64,000 bases of DNA from Vibrio galatheae (GTDB lineage Bacteria > Pseudomonadota > Gammaproteobacteria > Enterobacterales > Vibrionaceae). The notes beneath the pieces were generated by a model. It saw only the letters and a program-made list of their open reading frames with translations. It was not told where the DNA came from and searched no databases. The DNA lies in the NCBI RefSeq assembly GCF_000967545.1, contig NZ_JXXV01000016.1:62001-126000 (forward strand), read 5' to 3'. Shown here in pieces: positions 48,239-61,033 of the stretch. Within the stretch, counting starts at the first letter, position 1; each line of letters starts with the position of its first letter. The translations under genes were made by a program, and so were the position numbers.

Positions 48239-49228
48239 TTAGACGGTTAATTCTTTAGCGAATATACCAAACTGTCTTGCCGCATATGCGACACGTTCTT
48301 CCGGTGTCGGGTAGCGCACACCAATACCGAGATTCTCGATATGATGAAGCCTCGGCAATAACCCAGCGCCGTTGGCAATTTGAATCGCAAGTCCAGGGCG
48401 GGCATTCAGCTCCAGAACCATCGGGCCTTCTTCTTTATCCAAAACCATATCAGTACCCATGTAGCCAAGGCCTGTCATCTCCCAAGCGCTAGACGCGAGA
48501 GTTAACAGACGTTCCCAATGTGGAACTTGTAGGGTCGCTAGCTCCTTTCCGGTATCAGGGTGGTGGGTAATCGGTTGGTCGAATTGCACCGCTCTTACTG
48601 CACGTCCTGTGGCGATATCAATACCAACGCCAACCGCACCTTGGTGTAAGTTAGCTTTGCCATCGGAGGCCGCAGTAGAGCAGCGCATCATGGCCATCAC
48701 TGGGTAGCCTTTAAAGACGATGATACGAACGTCAGGCACCCCTTCGTAACTAAAACCATCAAAGCAATCATCAAACTTAATTAGGTTCTCAACCACGGCG
48801 ACATCATTTTTTCCGCCCAGAGAGAACAGACCTGCCAAGGCATTACTGATATGGCGCTCGACATCTTCTTGATTAATCGTTGAGCCTGAAGGTTTAGTAT
48901 AAACGCCATCTTTGTGGGAAGTGATGACTAAAATACCTTTACCACCACTTCCTTGAGCGGGCTTGATAACAAAACCTGGCCACTCTTTCACCATGTTATG
49001 AATGGTTTTGACTTCCGCTTGGTTACTAATCACACCGATTAGTTGAGGCGTCGTCGCGCCATGATGTTGAGCGATGATTTTTGTCTTAAGCTTGTCGTCC
49101 ACCAACGGATATTTCGAGCGGTCGTTATACCGCCCGATATAACTATGGTTACGCTGGTTCATCCCCATAATGCCCTTGTGGCGAAGTTTACCGGGCGAGG
49201 TAAATTTAGAGGTAAAACTGGAAAACAT
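48239..49228 (-). CDS. RimK-related ATP-grasp ligase (alpha-L-glutamate ligase-like)
   Basis: A 329-residue predicted cytoplasmic ATP-grasp enzyme that would join an amino acid, probably Glu, to an acceptor amine. The N-terminus MFSSFTSKFTSPGKLRHKGIMGMNQRN is characteristic of this subfamily. ATP-binding strands are FVIKPAQGSGGKGILVIT and VVENLIKFDD; the metal-site region is DMVLDKEEGPMVLELNARPGLAIQIAN (Glu and Asn ligands). It is last in an operon with a 7TM protein and a DTG-protease-like lipoprotein, 2 bp after the 7TM gene. Acceptor substrate unknown. Confidence 0.85.
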   Translation of the reverse strand: MFSSFTSKFTSPGKLRHKGIMGMNQRNHSYIGRYNDRSKYPLVDDKLKTKIIAQHHGATTPQLIGVISNQAEVKTIHNMVKEWPGFVIKPAQGSGGKGILVITSHKDGVYTKPSGSTINQEDVERHISNALAGLFSLGGKNDVAVVENLIKFDDCFDGFSYEGVPDVRIIVFKGYPVMAMMRCSTAASDGKANLHQGAVGVGIDIATGRAVRAVQFDQPITHHPDTGKELATLQVPHWERLLTLASSAWEMTGLGYMGTDMVLDKEEGPMVLELNARPGLAIQIANGAGLLPRLHHIENLGIGVRYPTPEERVAYAARQFGIFAKELTV

Positions 49229-49230
49229 GT

Positions 49231-50736
49231 TTAGTCCTCCGCTAGGGGTTTAAAGCGACGAAGCTCTGTTAGGCGGTAGCCTGTGTATGTTCCGAGTAAC
49301 AAAATACCGCCTAGCACGATGAGCTGCAGACCGATAAAGTTAAACGTTAAGTGTTGAATGAACGGATTGGTCATCGCAAGGTAAACCAACACAGCGGTCA
49401 GCAGTGAACCACCACCTTGTAGCACAACTTCTTTCGCGCCTTCTTCTTCCCATAGAATCGACATACGCTCGATTGTCCATGACAGAATAATCATCGGGAA
49501 GAAGGTAATCGATAGACCTTCAGTCAGACCAATCTTAAACGCGACAACGGTAAATACAGAGATGATCATGATAACGGTAATGATCACTGCAGATATCCGG
49601 GCCACTAGCAACAAATTGAGTTTTGACAGGTAGCTTCGAATCACCAGACCTGTACCGACAATCAGCAAGAAGCCAACGATACCAGTAACCAGTTGCGTCT
49701 GAACGAATGCAACCGCGATAAGCACTGGCATGAAAGTACCAGACGTCTTAAGGCCGATAATCACGCGCAAGAACACCACGATAAGCGCACCAATCGGAAT
49801 CAGCATGATGGTTTTAAACATTGCTTGTTCTTCAAGTGGCAAGCTGTGAATCGAGAAGTTTAGTAGTCCATCTGCTTCGACTTTATCTTGTGTGGCTTGC
49901 GAAGGCGAGACTTCTTGAACAATCATAGAGAAGTGAACTTGACTATTCTGTCCACCAATCAAGTCGAGCAGAGATACGTTTGATTCATCCCAAACTAAAA
50001 TGTTTTCTTTAAAAAGTTGGCCAGGATTGCTTGGGTTAAACAGAATCCATTGCTTCCCGTCCCAAACTTGGTTCATCTGCTGAATAGTCTGACGACGACG
50101 GCCATCTTCAAGTTCGATAACCCCAACCAGCTTGCTTGGGATTTTTGCGTAGGCAAGTATGTTATCAACCGCTGCCACTTTCGACATATTATTCAAAATA
50201 AGCGATGAATTTTGGCTGTCAGGATCGTTGAGTGATTTTATCAATTCGCGCGTAAAAGTAATGTCATCCGCTGAACGCTCATTTGCGCGCTCAATTAACG
50301 CAATGGCGGCGGCTTCAACTGGTCCGTCAAAGGTTGGTGGGTTGATTTCTTTGCTAGGCTCAAGCGGCTCTACGTTGGCTTGCGGATCAACGAGGAACTG
50401 AGTTTTGTAGTAAATAGTTTGTGGCCCTGATGCATTGCGAATCGACCATTCAGCTCTACGACCAGTGTCTGTTTGAACGTAAGAGACACCGTAACCTGGT
50501 GACGATGATGACTCACTGATTAGGGTGAAGCCTGATTGAGTATGTGGAGCGGCTAGAGATGCCTTAACTGGCTTATCTTGGCCGTTAAATTCAATTCGAG
50601 CTTCAATATCCCAGACTTGTCGAGTTTCACCTGGTGTCCAAGGAACACCGTAATTTTGGTGACGAAAGATGCTTAAAGCGATACCAGCCGCAATGATCAA
50701 AGCAACCGATATGTAGAAGGGGATTTTAGACGTCAT
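49231..50736 (-). CDS. 7TM protein with inactive transglutaminase-like periplasmic domain
   Basis: A 501-residue inner-membrane protein. TM1 is at residues about 5-24, then a periplasmic region to about 310, then roughly seven membrane helices (from MLIPIGALIVVFLRVIIGL to LIVLGGILLLGTYTGYRL). The periplasmic part resembles a transglutaminase fold but the Cys-containing motif reads NNMSKVAAVDNILAYAKIPS, and the His-Asp region reads MNQVWDGKQWILFNP. Catalytic Cys and His are therefore missing. It likely binds peptides or carries a substrate. Operon: 14 bp after the protease-like lipoprotein gene, 2 bp before the ATP-grasp gene. Confidence 0.85.
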   Translation of the reverse strand: MTSKIPFYISVALIIAAGIALSIFRHQNYGVPWTPGETRQVWDIEARIEFNGQDKPVKASLAAPHTQSGFTLISESSSSPGYGVSYVQTDTGRRAEWSIRNASGPQTIYYKTQFLVDPQANVEPLEPSKEINPPTFDGPVEAAAIALIERANERSADDITFTRELIKSLNDPDSQNSSLILNNMSKVAAVDNILAYAKIPSKLVGVIELEDGRRRQTIQQMNQVWDGKQWILFNPSNPGQLFKENILVWDESNVSLLDLIGGQNSQVHFSMIVQEVSPSQATQDKVEADGLLNFSIHSLPLEEQAMFKTIMLIPIGALIVVFLRVIIGLKTSGTFMPVLIAVAFVQTQLVTGIVGFLLIVGTGLVIRSYLSKLNLLLVARISAVIITVIMIISVFTVVAFKIGLTEGLSITFFPMIILSWTIERMSILWEEEGAKEVVLQGGGSLLTAVLVYLAMTNPFIQHLTFNFIGLQLIVLGGILLLGTYTGYRLTELRRFKPLAED

Positions 50737-50750
50737 AAGCCTACGCTACC

Positions 50751-51497
50751 TTATTGTTTCTGAGGGACTTGCGTGTGGATATATTGTTTACTGACATCCA
50801 CAACGGCAATATCGCGAATAAATTCGCGACCTAAAAGTACAGGATGACTCATTTGAGAACGATCTGCCAAGGTAAATTGCGCTTTTTCATGGATTTTTCC
50901 CAGCCTAACCCACAATTCAACCACGATTCGTCGTTCGACGTTTTCATTTGTTGACTGACGTATTTTCACAAAGCGTGTAATCGGTGCTTCGATCCAGTTT
51001 GAATCATCAAGTTTTTTTTCACCATCGGAAAGGTGGAAGCGAACCCAGTTATTGCCATTGCGTTCGAACTGTTCGATATCAATGGCGTTAAGCGATGAGG
51101 TTGCTGCTCCCGTATCAACTCGAGCATCAAAGGATTGTTTGATGGAATCAATCGTGACTTTCTCAACTTCACCGAGCAAGATTTCATGTGAAGGCAGCGC
51201 TTGGGCCGAGGGCACTTCGGCCGCAACAACTGGCGATTTCTGTTGGCGCGCCTGCTCACGCGTAGCCGCTTTGAGCGCTAAAACCTGTTGTTCAAGCTCT
51301 CCAACTTGGTATTGAAGACCTTCAATATATTCAGATTGCTGATTGAGCTGAGAGTGCAGGCTTGCGTACTGGCTGGTGAGGTTTTCTTCAGAGGCTTGAA
51401 TCGCGGCTAATGTTTCAAAATGATATTGCTCGCTATTTGTAAGAGTACAACCAGATAACAGCATGAGTGCCACAATAGGGGTAAATCTTGTCAACAT
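50751..51497 (-). CDS. Retropepsin-like (pfam Zn_protease) lipoprotein
   Basis: A 248-residue predicted lipoprotein with lipobox LSGC (Cys about 17). A coiled coil (LHSQLNQQSEYIEGLQYQVG to LKAATREQARQQ) is followed by a single aspartic-protease-type hemidomain: ARVDTGAATSSLNA, matching D-T-G, then VRFHLSDGEKK, RRIVVELWVRLG and HPVLLGREFIRDIAVVDVSKQYI. Databases name the family ATP-dependent zinc protease, but the visible motif is retropepsin-like. It would act in the periplasm. First gene of the operon with the 7TM and ATP-grasp proteins. Confidence 0.82.
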   Translation of the reverse strand: MLTRFTPIVALMLLSGCTLTNSEQYHFETLAAIQASEENLTSQYASLHSQLNQQSEYIEGLQYQVGELEQQVLALKAATREQARQQKSPVVAAEVPSAQALPSHEILLGEVEKVTIDSIKQSFDARVDTGAATSSLNAIDIEQFERNGNNWVRFHLSDGEKKLDDSNWIEAPITRFVKIRQSTNENVERRIVVELWVRLGKIHEKAQFTLADRSQMSHPVLLGREFIRDIAVVDVSKQYIHTQVPQKQ

Positions 51498-51616
51498 TAA
51501 TCAACCTGAAGGTAGTTAAAACACTAAGTAAATGAGAAGTTCAACGTATTGGTTTTATCACAAACAAGCAGCACCCGCTGCCCAAGTTTCAAATAGTGAA
51601 ATACAGAGGAATACGC

Positions 51617-51645
51617 GAAAAAAACAAGGATGCCGAGCATCCTTG
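51617..51645 (-). terminator. Terminator of cmoAB
   Basis: CAAGGATGC and GCATCCTTG form a 9-bp stem with a 3-nt loop, followed on the minus strand by TTTTTTT. It is about 80 bp past the cmoB stop. Confidence 0.88.
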
Positions 51646-51724
51646 ATATTGTATTGGTGATTGCGCTGAATAGAAACGAATTACCATGTGAGTTGAGTTA
51701 ACTCTCTGTCAATTAGTGGTGAAT

Positions 51725-52696
51725 CTAGGGTTTGGTTGCGACTAGCACTGCACGGCGAGGCGCTGGGTGACCTTCAACGGTTTTACTTGGATCGTTGGGG
51801 TCTAAGTAGTCAGGTAGCGAGTTGTGGGTCATCCATTCTGTTGTACGTTGTTCACCTGTGGTGGTGGTGTTTTCATCTACAATACGAACGTTTTCGAAAC
51901 CAACTTGTTCTAACCACACTTTCAGTGCCTTCGCTGACGGAAAGAAGTAGACGTTGCGCATTTGAGCGTAACGATCAACCGGAACCAGAACCGAGGTTTC
52001 GTCGCCTTCGATCACTAAGGTTTCTAATACCAGCTCGCCGCCCGATACGAGTTGGTCTTTAAGTTGAATTAAGTGATCCAGTGGCGAACGACGATGATAC
52101 AAAACACCCATGCTAAACACGGTATCGAATGCTTCGAGCTTAGGTAATTGTTCAATACCCAGCGGCAACAAATGTGCGCGCTGGTTGTCGCCCATTAACT
52201 TGCGTACTGCTTCAAACTGAATGAGAAAAAGGTGTGAGGGATCGATGCCAACACATAGACGCGCTCCTTCGCCGAGCATACGCCACATGTGGTAGCCGTT
52301 GCCACAACCGACATCAAGTACACTTCGGTTAGTTAATGGTGAAATGTGCGGTAAGACACGATCCCATTTCCAGTCACTTCTCCACTCGGTATCAATGTGG
52401 ATACCGTGCAAATGGTAAGGCCCTTTACGCCACGGATGAAAAGTGCGTAATAGGCTTTCAAGTTTCTTCAATTCACCCGTGTGGAAGGGGGTATCATTGG
52501 CGATGGTGACGGAGTTTTTTAAATCAACCTGATCTGGCGAACCTTCTGGAATCTTGTTAAGTGCTTTTAACCAACGGCCGAAATCCCCATGTTCTGCATT
52601 CTGCCATTCTGTTAGCTGCTGAGGCAAAACATTGAGCCAAGGTTGAAGACGCGTGTCTGCGGCAATGAGCTGATAAAAATTAGCAAAATTGAACAT
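51725..52696 (-). CDS. cmoB: tRNA U34 carboxymethyltransferase CmoB
   Basis: A 323-residue enzyme transferring the carboxymethyl group of Cx-SAM onto 5-hydroxyuridine-34, giving cmo5U in tRNAs. Features: [49 protein letters not shown], motif [21 protein letters not shown], and the C-terminal [15 protein letters not shown]. It follows cmoA on the same strand; a 75-bp CTAG-rich palindrome between them ends 7 nt before this ATG and supplies its AGGA. Confidence 0.97.
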   Translation of the reverse strand: MFNFANFYQLIAADTRLQPWLNVLPQQLTEWQNAEHGDFGRWLKALNKIPEGSPDQVDLKNSVTIANDTPFHTGELKKLESLLRTFHPWRKGPYHLHGIHIDTEWRSDWKWDRVLPHISPLTNRSVLDVGCGNGYHMWRMLGEGARLCVGIDPSHLFLIQFEAVRKLMGDNQRAHLLPLGIEQLPKLEAFDTVFSMGVLYHRRSPLDHLIQLKDQLVSGGELVLETLVIEGDETSVLVPVDRYAQMRNVYFFPSAKALKVWLEQVGFENVRIVDENTTTTGEQRTTEWMTHNSLPDYLDPNDPSKTVEGHPAPRRAVLVATKP

Positions 52697-52703
52697 GAAG
52701 TAA

Positions 52704-52778
52704 AGTTCCTAGATTTGAGTGCCTAGTCCCTAGAGAGTAATGATTGCTAGTGCCTCTAGGGAATAGGCGCTAGCAACT
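52704..52778 (-). repeat. CTAG-rich palindromic intergenic element, copy 2 (between cmoA and cmoB)
   Basis: A 75-bp element bounded by AGTTCCTAG (52704-52712) and CTAGCAACT (52770-52778), an 8-of-9 terminal inverted repeat. Inside, TCCCTAGAG (52727-52735) and CTCTAGGGA (52754-52762), and GCCTA/TAGGC outside them, extend the pairing into a long hairpin. Six CTAG tetranucleotides. On the minus strand it ends CTAGGAACT plus 7 nt before the cmoB ATG, exactly as copy 1 does before yeaD. Confidence 0.75.
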
Positions 52779-52786
52779 AAAAATTT

Positions 52787-53527
<741 letters not shown>

Positions 53528-53578
53528 TCAGTTCTCTTAATGCGCTCAAAACAGAGTATTCAGCGCGCAACGGACATT

Positions 53579-53612
53579 AAAAAGGCGCGTATTTTATGTG
53601 AATTTCGCGCCC
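53579..53612 (-). terminator. Terminator of the DUF72 gene
   Basis: GGCGCG and CGCGCC (53585-53590, 53607-53612) form a 6-bp GC stem with a 16-nt loop, followed on the minus strand by TTTTTAAT. It is 26 bp past the DUF72 stop. Confidence 0.65.
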
Positions 53613-53637
53613 CTGTCATGTGCTGAACCTACTTCGA

Positions 53638-54504
53638 CTAAAACATTGTTATTTGTGTATTGCCATCGACTGCCGGGAAAGCATTTAAGTCCGGCAAACT
53701 GACCCTAGATTGTAGCTGCTTATACAGGCTTGCTGCCAGTTCAGGGGCGACAATGTTGTCTGCTGTATGGATCATTACGTAGGGTTGAATACCTTGTTCA
53801 ATCCATTGTGGTAGCTTCGCTAACCAAGGTGTAAAGAAAGAATAATTTGGTGTTTCGTCAGGGTGACCGATAAATCGAATCATTGGATTGTGCGCCGTAG
53901 CGATGGCATGAACAGGCACCTTAGGCTTCTTCAACTGCGCATCGATTATTGCTTCATTATCGGGTTTGGCCGCAAATACTGGGCGACTGTCCATAATGAT
54001 GCGGTCATAACTTTTTTCTACTAGCCAGGCATTAAGCTCGCGCTCCGCATCGCCTTTGGCAAAGAACGCTGGATGGCGAACTTCAACACCGATAGGGTAG
54101 TTAGGTGGGAAGAAAGTACAAAACTGCTTGAGTCGCTCTAGGTGTTCAGGCCCAAATGCGGCAGGCAACTGAATCGTCCACTGGCCGATACGGTCATGCA
54201 GAGGCTCCATAATCGACATAAAGCTTTTTAGCTCACCATGACAACCTTTCAGCATTTGTTGATGAGTGATACTTTGTGGCAGTTTAAAGGTGAAGCGAAA
54301 ATCATCGTGTGTAGCCGCGCGCCAGTTGTTGACTGTTACTGCATTCGGTGTGGCGTAGAAGGTGGTGTTGCCTTCCACGGTATGAAAAACGCGAGCGTAT
54401 TTTTCCAGCCGCTCATTGGGCTTGGTGCCACTGCCATAGAAGCTTTGTTGCCAGTTATTGTGTGACCACATAGTCAGCCCAAGCCTGATGGGTAATCTAT
54501 TCAT
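53638..54504 (-). CDS. DUF72 family protein (YecE-like)
   Basis: A 288-residue TIM-barrel-like protein of unknown function. The ATG at 54504 (MNRLPIRLGLTMWSHNNW) is preferred over a TTG nine codons upstream; its ribosome site is weak. DUF72 motifs are VFHTVEGNTTFYATPNAVTVNNW, FRFTFKLPQSITHQQ, VGVEVRHPAFF-type IGVEVRHPAFFA and YVMIHTADN near the C-terminus. Neighbours cmoA-cmoB and aspS are also close to yecE in E. coli. Confidence 0.9.
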   Translation of the reverse strand: MNRLPIRLGLTMWSHNNWQQSFYGSGTKPNERLEKYARVFHTVEGNTTFYATPNAVTVNNWRAATHDDFRFTFKLPQSITHQQMLKGCHGELKSFMSIMEPLHDRIGQWTIQLPAAFGPEHLERLKQFCTFFPPNYPIGVEVRHPAFFAKGDAERELNAWLVEKSYDRIIMDSRPVFAAKPDNEAIIDAQLKKPKVPVHAIATAHNPMIRFIGHPDETPNYSFFTPWLAKLPQWIEQGIQPYVMIHTADNIVAPELAASLYKQLQSRVSLPDLNAFPAVDGNTQITMF

Positions 54505-54778
54505 AACTGCTGCTCGAATCTTTGGTTTCAAAAGGGTGAATGAGAGCTTTGCCGAACTACCCAGATTAGGGCTATAATCAGCGCCAATTTTTCATATTGC
54601 TGCTGTTTTGCGCCTTTGTTGGCTTAAAAAGCATCAATAGATAATAAATCGCAATAAATTGTACGCTAGGTAGTCGATCTCGACCCACTTTCAGCGTATA
54701 AATGGAACTTTGCTCTACAGGTAAACTTATCACCGATAGAGTGTAATCAACAAATTTTAAGAGATTGGGAAATTCATT

Positions 54779-56557
54779 ATGCGTACCCATTACTGTGGTC
54801 ACCTGAACAAGTCCCTTGCAGGACAAACTGTAGAACTTTGCGGCTGGGTTAATCGTCGCCGTGATTTAGGCGGTCTTATTTTTATCGATATGCGAGATCG
54901 TGAAGGCGTTGTTCAGGTAGTTGTCGATCCAGATATGGCCGATGCGTACGAAGTGGCTAACACACTGCGTAATGAATTCTGTATTAAGCTAACGGGTGAA
55001 GTTCGTGTTCGTCCGGATAGCCAAGTAAATAAGGACATGGCAACGGGTGAAGTTGAGATCATCGCCAAAGGTCTTGAAATCATCAACCGCTCAGACGTGT
55101 TGCCACTGGACTTCAACCAGAAAAACTCTGAAGAGCAACGTTTAAAATACCGTTACTTAGACCTGCGTCGTCCAGAAATGAGTGACCGAATCAAGCTACG
55201 TGCGAAAGCATCTAGCTTCGTTCGTCGTTTCCTAGATGACAACGGCTTCCTAGACATCGAAACACCAGTGCTAACCAAAGCGACGCCAGAAGGTGCGCGT
55301 GACTACTTAGTACCAAGCCGTGTTCACAAAGGCAGCTTCTACGCGCTTCCTCAATCTCCACAGCTATTCAAACAATTGCTAATGATGTCTGGCTTTGACC
55401 GTTACTATCAAATCGTTAAGTGTTTCCGTGATGAAGACTTGCGTGCTGACCGTCAGCCAGAATTCACTCAGATCGATATCGAAACGTCATTTATGACGGC
55501 TGATCAGGTACGTGAAGTGACCGAAAAAATGGTTCGCGACATGTGGCAAGAGCTGCTAAACGTTGACCTTGGCGAGTTCCCTGTTATGCCGTTTAGTGAA
55601 GCTATCCGTCGTTTCGGCTCTGACAAACCAGACCTACGTAACCCACTAGAGCTAGTCGATGTGGCTGACCTAGTAAAAGACGTAGAATTCAAAGTTTTCT
55701 CTGGCCCTGCAAACGATGAAAAAGGCCGTGTTGCGGTCATTCGTGTACCTGGCGGTGCTTCATTAACTCGTAAGCAAATTGACGGTTACGGTGAGTTCGT
55801 TGGTATCTATGGCGCGAAAGGTCTGGCATGGATGAAAGTTAACGACCGTGCTGCAGGCATGGAAGGTATCCAATCTCCAGTAGCGAAATTCCTCAACGAA
55901 GACGTGATCAACGCTATTCTTGACCGTACTCAAGCAGAGTCTGGCGATATCATCCTATTTGGTGCAGATAAAGCGAGCATCGTTGCAGAAGCTCTTGGTG
56001 CACTGCGCCTGAAACTAGGTAAAGACCTAGAACTAACCAACGAATCTGCATGGGCACCGCTATGGGTTGTTGACTTCCCTATGTTCGAAGAAGACGACGA
56101 AGGCAACCTACACGCAATGCACCATCCATTCACATCTCCTCTTGGTATGACAGCGGAAGAGCTAAAAACGAATCCAGCGGCAGCGAACTCAAACGCTTAC
56201 GACATGGTTCTTAACGGTTATGAAGTGGGCGGTGGTTCAGTACGTATCCACAACGCAGAAATGCAAGCGGCGGTATTCGATATCCTAGGTATCGATGCAG
56301 CAGAACAACAACTGAAGTTCGGCTTCCTGCTGGATGCATTGAAATTCGGTACGCCTCCACACGCAGGCCTAGCATTCGGTTTAGACCGTCTGGTTATGCT
56401 GCTATGTGGTACAGAAAACATCCGTGACGTTATCGCATTCCCGAAAACAACCGCGGCTTCTTGTTTATTGACAGACGCACCAAGCCTTGCAAACCCAGCA
56501 GCGCTTGAAGAGCTAGCGATTGCAGTTACTGCAGCGAAAGAAAAAGACACAGAATAA
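54779..56557 (+). CDS. aspS: Aspartyl-tRNA synthetase
   Basis: A 592-residue class II synthetase, bacterial type. The N-terminal OB anticodon-binding domain carries [24 protein letters not shown]. Class II motifs 1 ([21 protein letters not shown] region), 2 ([18 protein letters not shown]) and 3 ([13 protein letters not shown]) are intact, and the bacterial GAD insertion lies about residues 290-420. Codon use is strongly biased. A terminator follows. Confidence 0.98.
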   Translation: MRTHYCGHLNKSLAGQTVELCGWVNRRRDLGGLIFIDMRDREGVVQVVVDPDMADAYEVANTLRNEFCIKLTGEVRVRPDSQVNKDMATGEVEIIAKGLEIINRSDVLPLDFNQKNSEEQRLKYRYLDLRRPEMSDRIKLRAKASSFVRRFLDDNGFLDIETPVLTKATPEGARDYLVPSRVHKGSFYALPQSPQLFKQLLMMSGFDRYYQIVKCFRDEDLRADRQPEFTQIDIETSFMTADQVREVTEKMVRDMWQELLNVDLGEFPVMPFSEAIRRFGSDKPDLRNPLELVDVADLVKDVEFKVFSGPANDEKGRVAVIRVPGGASLTRKQIDGYGEFVGIYGAKGLAWMKVNDRAAGMEGIQSPVAKFLNEDVINAILDRTQAESGDIILFGADKASIVAEALGALRLKLGKDLELTNESAWAPLWVVDFPMFEEDDEGNLHAMHHPFTSPLGMTAEELKTNPAAANSNAYDMVLNGYEVGGGSVRIHNAEMQAAVFDILGIDAAEQQLKFGFLLDALKFGTPPHAGLAFGLDRLVMLLCGTENIRDVIAFPKTTAASCLLTDAPSLANPAALEELAIAVTAAKEKDTE

Positions 56558-56582
56558 CCTTTGAGTTGCGTCTAAAATTTGA

Positions 56583-56611
56583 AAGCCGCTTGTTCCCAAG
56601 CGGCTTTTTTG
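56583..56611 (+). terminator. aspS: Terminator of aspS
   Basis: AAGCCGCTTG and CAAGCGGCTT form a 10-bp stem with a TTCC loop followed by TTTTG. Confidence 0.92.
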
Positions 56612-56681
56612 TATTCAAGGCATGAACAATCTGTCTCACTGTGATAAAAGTACGCAATAGTTTTAATCTACAGATAAACCG

Positions 56682-57716
56682 ATGAATAACGACCTGATTC
56701 AATGCAATGCTACCCAACAACTAAGGCGTAAAGTCTTAATTGGTATGTGTATCGTTCTAGGAGTAGCGGCGTTGCTTTTTGGCCTCAGTAACATTTTCTA
56801 TTTTGGCCCGAGAGCAAAGGTGCTAGGCATGCTGGAGCTGGCATATTTTGCTGCTTCTTTGGCGATGTTAGTCCATATTTGGAGACGGAAGCAACCAAGT
56901 TGGTTTCTGATTTTTCATTGCGTTGTGCTCACATTTTTGATCTGTTTTGGAACTTACGTTAGCCGTATCGAAAGCTCGCTCTATCTTTGGGCTGTCGCTT
57001 TACCGACAGTGTTCTACTTGGCATTAGGCTTGCGGGTTGGGTTTTATTGGAGTCTGTCGTGTATGCTTCTCGAACTTGTCGCGTTGCATTTCGCTCTTCA
57101 AGAAACTGTGCTTGTCCGCTCTGCGGTGTTACTCAACTTTGTTTTGGCGTACATCTTTGTTTGGACTATCTCTCATGTCTATGAAGACAGTCGGGTTAAA
57201 GGGGTTGATAGGCTCAACGCTTTAGCTCATCAGGATGCGCTAACTGGAGCACAAAATCGTTTGTCGTTAGTGACAGCTTTCAAGCAAAGCCCTGCACAGT
57301 TGGAAGGCAGCTATCTGTTTACTTTAGATATCGATGACTTCAAGTCAATTAATGACAATTATGGCCACGCGGCTGGAGATGAAGTGCTCAAAGAGGTCGT
57401 GTATCGCTTAAGTCAGGTCGTCAGCCGCCAGCACATCTACCGAATGGGTGGTGAGGAATTTGTCGTTGTACTCACTGCCGAACGAGTCGATGAAGTCGGT
57501 GCCATTACTTTGGTTAAGCAATTGCAGAGTCGGGTGATGAAAACTCCGATTCGCTTTGAAGATATTGATATTAGCGTCACTTTCAGCGGCGGTTTAGAAC
57601 AGTTCACTCAACAAGCTGGCTTGGATAAAACCTTGTCTAGAGCAGATAATGGATTGTATTTGGCGAAGAAATCTGGCAAGCAGTGTGCTTTTTATCAAGG
57701 GACAAGACTCTCTTGA
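56682..57716 (+). CDS. Membrane-bound diguanylate cyclase (GGDEF)
   Basis: A 344-residue protein. About six membrane helices fill residues 20-165 (VLIGMCIVLGVAALLFGLSNIF to SAVLLNFVLAYIFVWTISHVY). A GGDEF domain covers about 180-340, with DALTGAQNR, the metal-binding Asp in FTLDIDDFKSINDNYGHAAGDEVL and the active-site loop GGEEF intact, so cyclase activity is expected. The RxxD inhibitory site normally nine residues before the loop is absent (VSRQ). The membrane sensor has no obvious named domain. Separate from aspS by a terminator; convergent with rluE. Confidence 0.9.
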   Translation: MNNDLIQCNATQQLRRKVLIGMCIVLGVAALLFGLSNIFYFGPRAKVLGMLELAYFAASLAMLVHIWRRKQPSWFLIFHCVVLTFLICFGTYVSRIESSLYLWAVALPTVFYLALGLRVGFYWSLSCMLLELVALHFALQETVLVRSAVLLNFVLAYIFVWTISHVYEDSRVKGVDRLNALAHQDALTGAQNRLSLVTAFKQSPAQLEGSYLFTLDIDDFKSINDNYGHAAGDEVLKEVVYRLSQVVSRQHIYRMGGEEFVVVLTAERVDEVGAITLVKQLQSRVMKTPIRFEDIDISVTFSGGLEQFTQQAGLDKTLSRADNGLYLAKKSGKQCAFYQGTRLS

Positions 57717-57734
57717 ACGGAGCAATTCAATTGC

Positions 57735-58430
57735 TTAGCTGAGCGAGATCTCTTTCCATTCACCGGGTTGCAATTGCCCCAGTTCAATGCCACCCATCGA
57801 ATAACGGATCAGGCGCAATGTCGGAAATCCGATATGAGCAGTCATTCTCCGAACTTGGCGATTACGCCCTTCAATAATTGTAATGGCAAGCCAAGTCGTT
57901 GGAATATTGGCCCTAAAACGTACTGGTGGATTGCGTTGCCATACATTGGGTTCTGCAATCATTTCAACCTTAGCAGGCAATGTCATACCATCTTTTAGCT
58001 CAACACCTTTACGCAATTTATCTAGATCGGTTTCCGATGGCGCACCGTCGACTTGCACCCAATAGGTTTTTGGCGACTTTGATTTGGGCTGAGTAAGTTT
58101 GGCTTGCAAAATACCGTCATTGGTTAGCACCATCAAGCCTTCACTATCTCTATCCAATCGGCCTGCGGCGTAGACATCTTTGACTGGGACAAAATCAGCG
58201 AGGGTTTTTCTGCCTTGTCCGTCCGTGAACTGACTCAAGGTATCAAACGGCTTGTTGAACAAGATGACTTTGCGATCTTCAAGCGCAATCTTGGTTTTTG
58301 GCTTGATGGGTTTGTTGCGATTTTTTGCAGAGTAATTCTTGACGCTTTTACTTGAACCAGGATGTTTAAAACCCGAATTTCCACGTTGTTTAGACGCGTT
58401 TTTTGATTCACGTTGCGAACGTGGAGACAT
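57735..58430 (-). CDS. rluE: 23S rRNA pseudouridine synthase RluE
   Basis: A 231-residue RsuA-family pseudouridine synthase. About 45 basic residues at the N-terminus ([15 protein letters not shown] to KTKIAL) precede the catalytic domain. It has [16 protein letters not shown], the catalytic Asp in [19 protein letters not shown], and [23 protein letters not shown]. There is no S4 domain, which fits RluE (U2457 of 23S rRNA) rather than RluB/RsuA. It is divergent from icd, as the E. coli rluE is adjacent to icd. Confidence 0.92.
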   Translation of the reverse strand: MSPRSQRESKNASKQRGNSGFKHPGSSKSVKNYSAKNRNKPIKPKTKIALEDRKVILFNKPFDTLSQFTDGQGRKTLADFVPVKDVYAAGRLDRDSEGLMVLTNDGILQAKLTQPKSKSPKTYWVQVDGAPSETDLDKLRKGVELKDGMTLPAKVEMIAEPNVWQRNPPVRFRANIPTTWLAITIIEGRNRQVRRMTAHIGFPTLRLIRYSMGGIELGQLQPGEWKEISLS

Positions 58431-58714
58431 GTTAACTACCTTGCAAAAATGTAAACGGGGTGTGGGTAAAACTTTTAACTAGGCACGGAATAAGCTACCA
58501 TTTGCGCGCCCAAAAACAGTAATGGCGGACAATATAATAGACTATTCTGCCAATTTTGTTTAATTATAACTAATCGCTCTCAAGGATGTCGCTGACACAG
58601 CGGCGAAAACATAAAGAGACGGTCAAATCGCAACAAGTGAGGGGATTATTCAAAACTTGTTAGCGGACACACTCACAGGACCCATCTTTAACAACGGTCC
58701 GGTTAGAACAATAG

Positions 58715-60946
<2,232 letters not shown>

Positions 60947-60966
60947 GTTGAGTTTGACTGAACAAT

Positions 60967-60995
60967 AAAAAAACCCGCCGAAAGGCGGGTTTCTT
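60967..60995. terminator. Terminator between icd and convergent cspD
   Basis: AAACCCGCC and GGCGGGTTT form a 9-bp stem with a GAAA tetraloop, followed by TTCTTG on the plus strand and by TTTTTT on the minus strand. Confidence 0.9.
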
Positions 60996-61033
60996 GTATT
61001 AAACGATTTCAACTTCATTGTCGTTGGCAGCGG

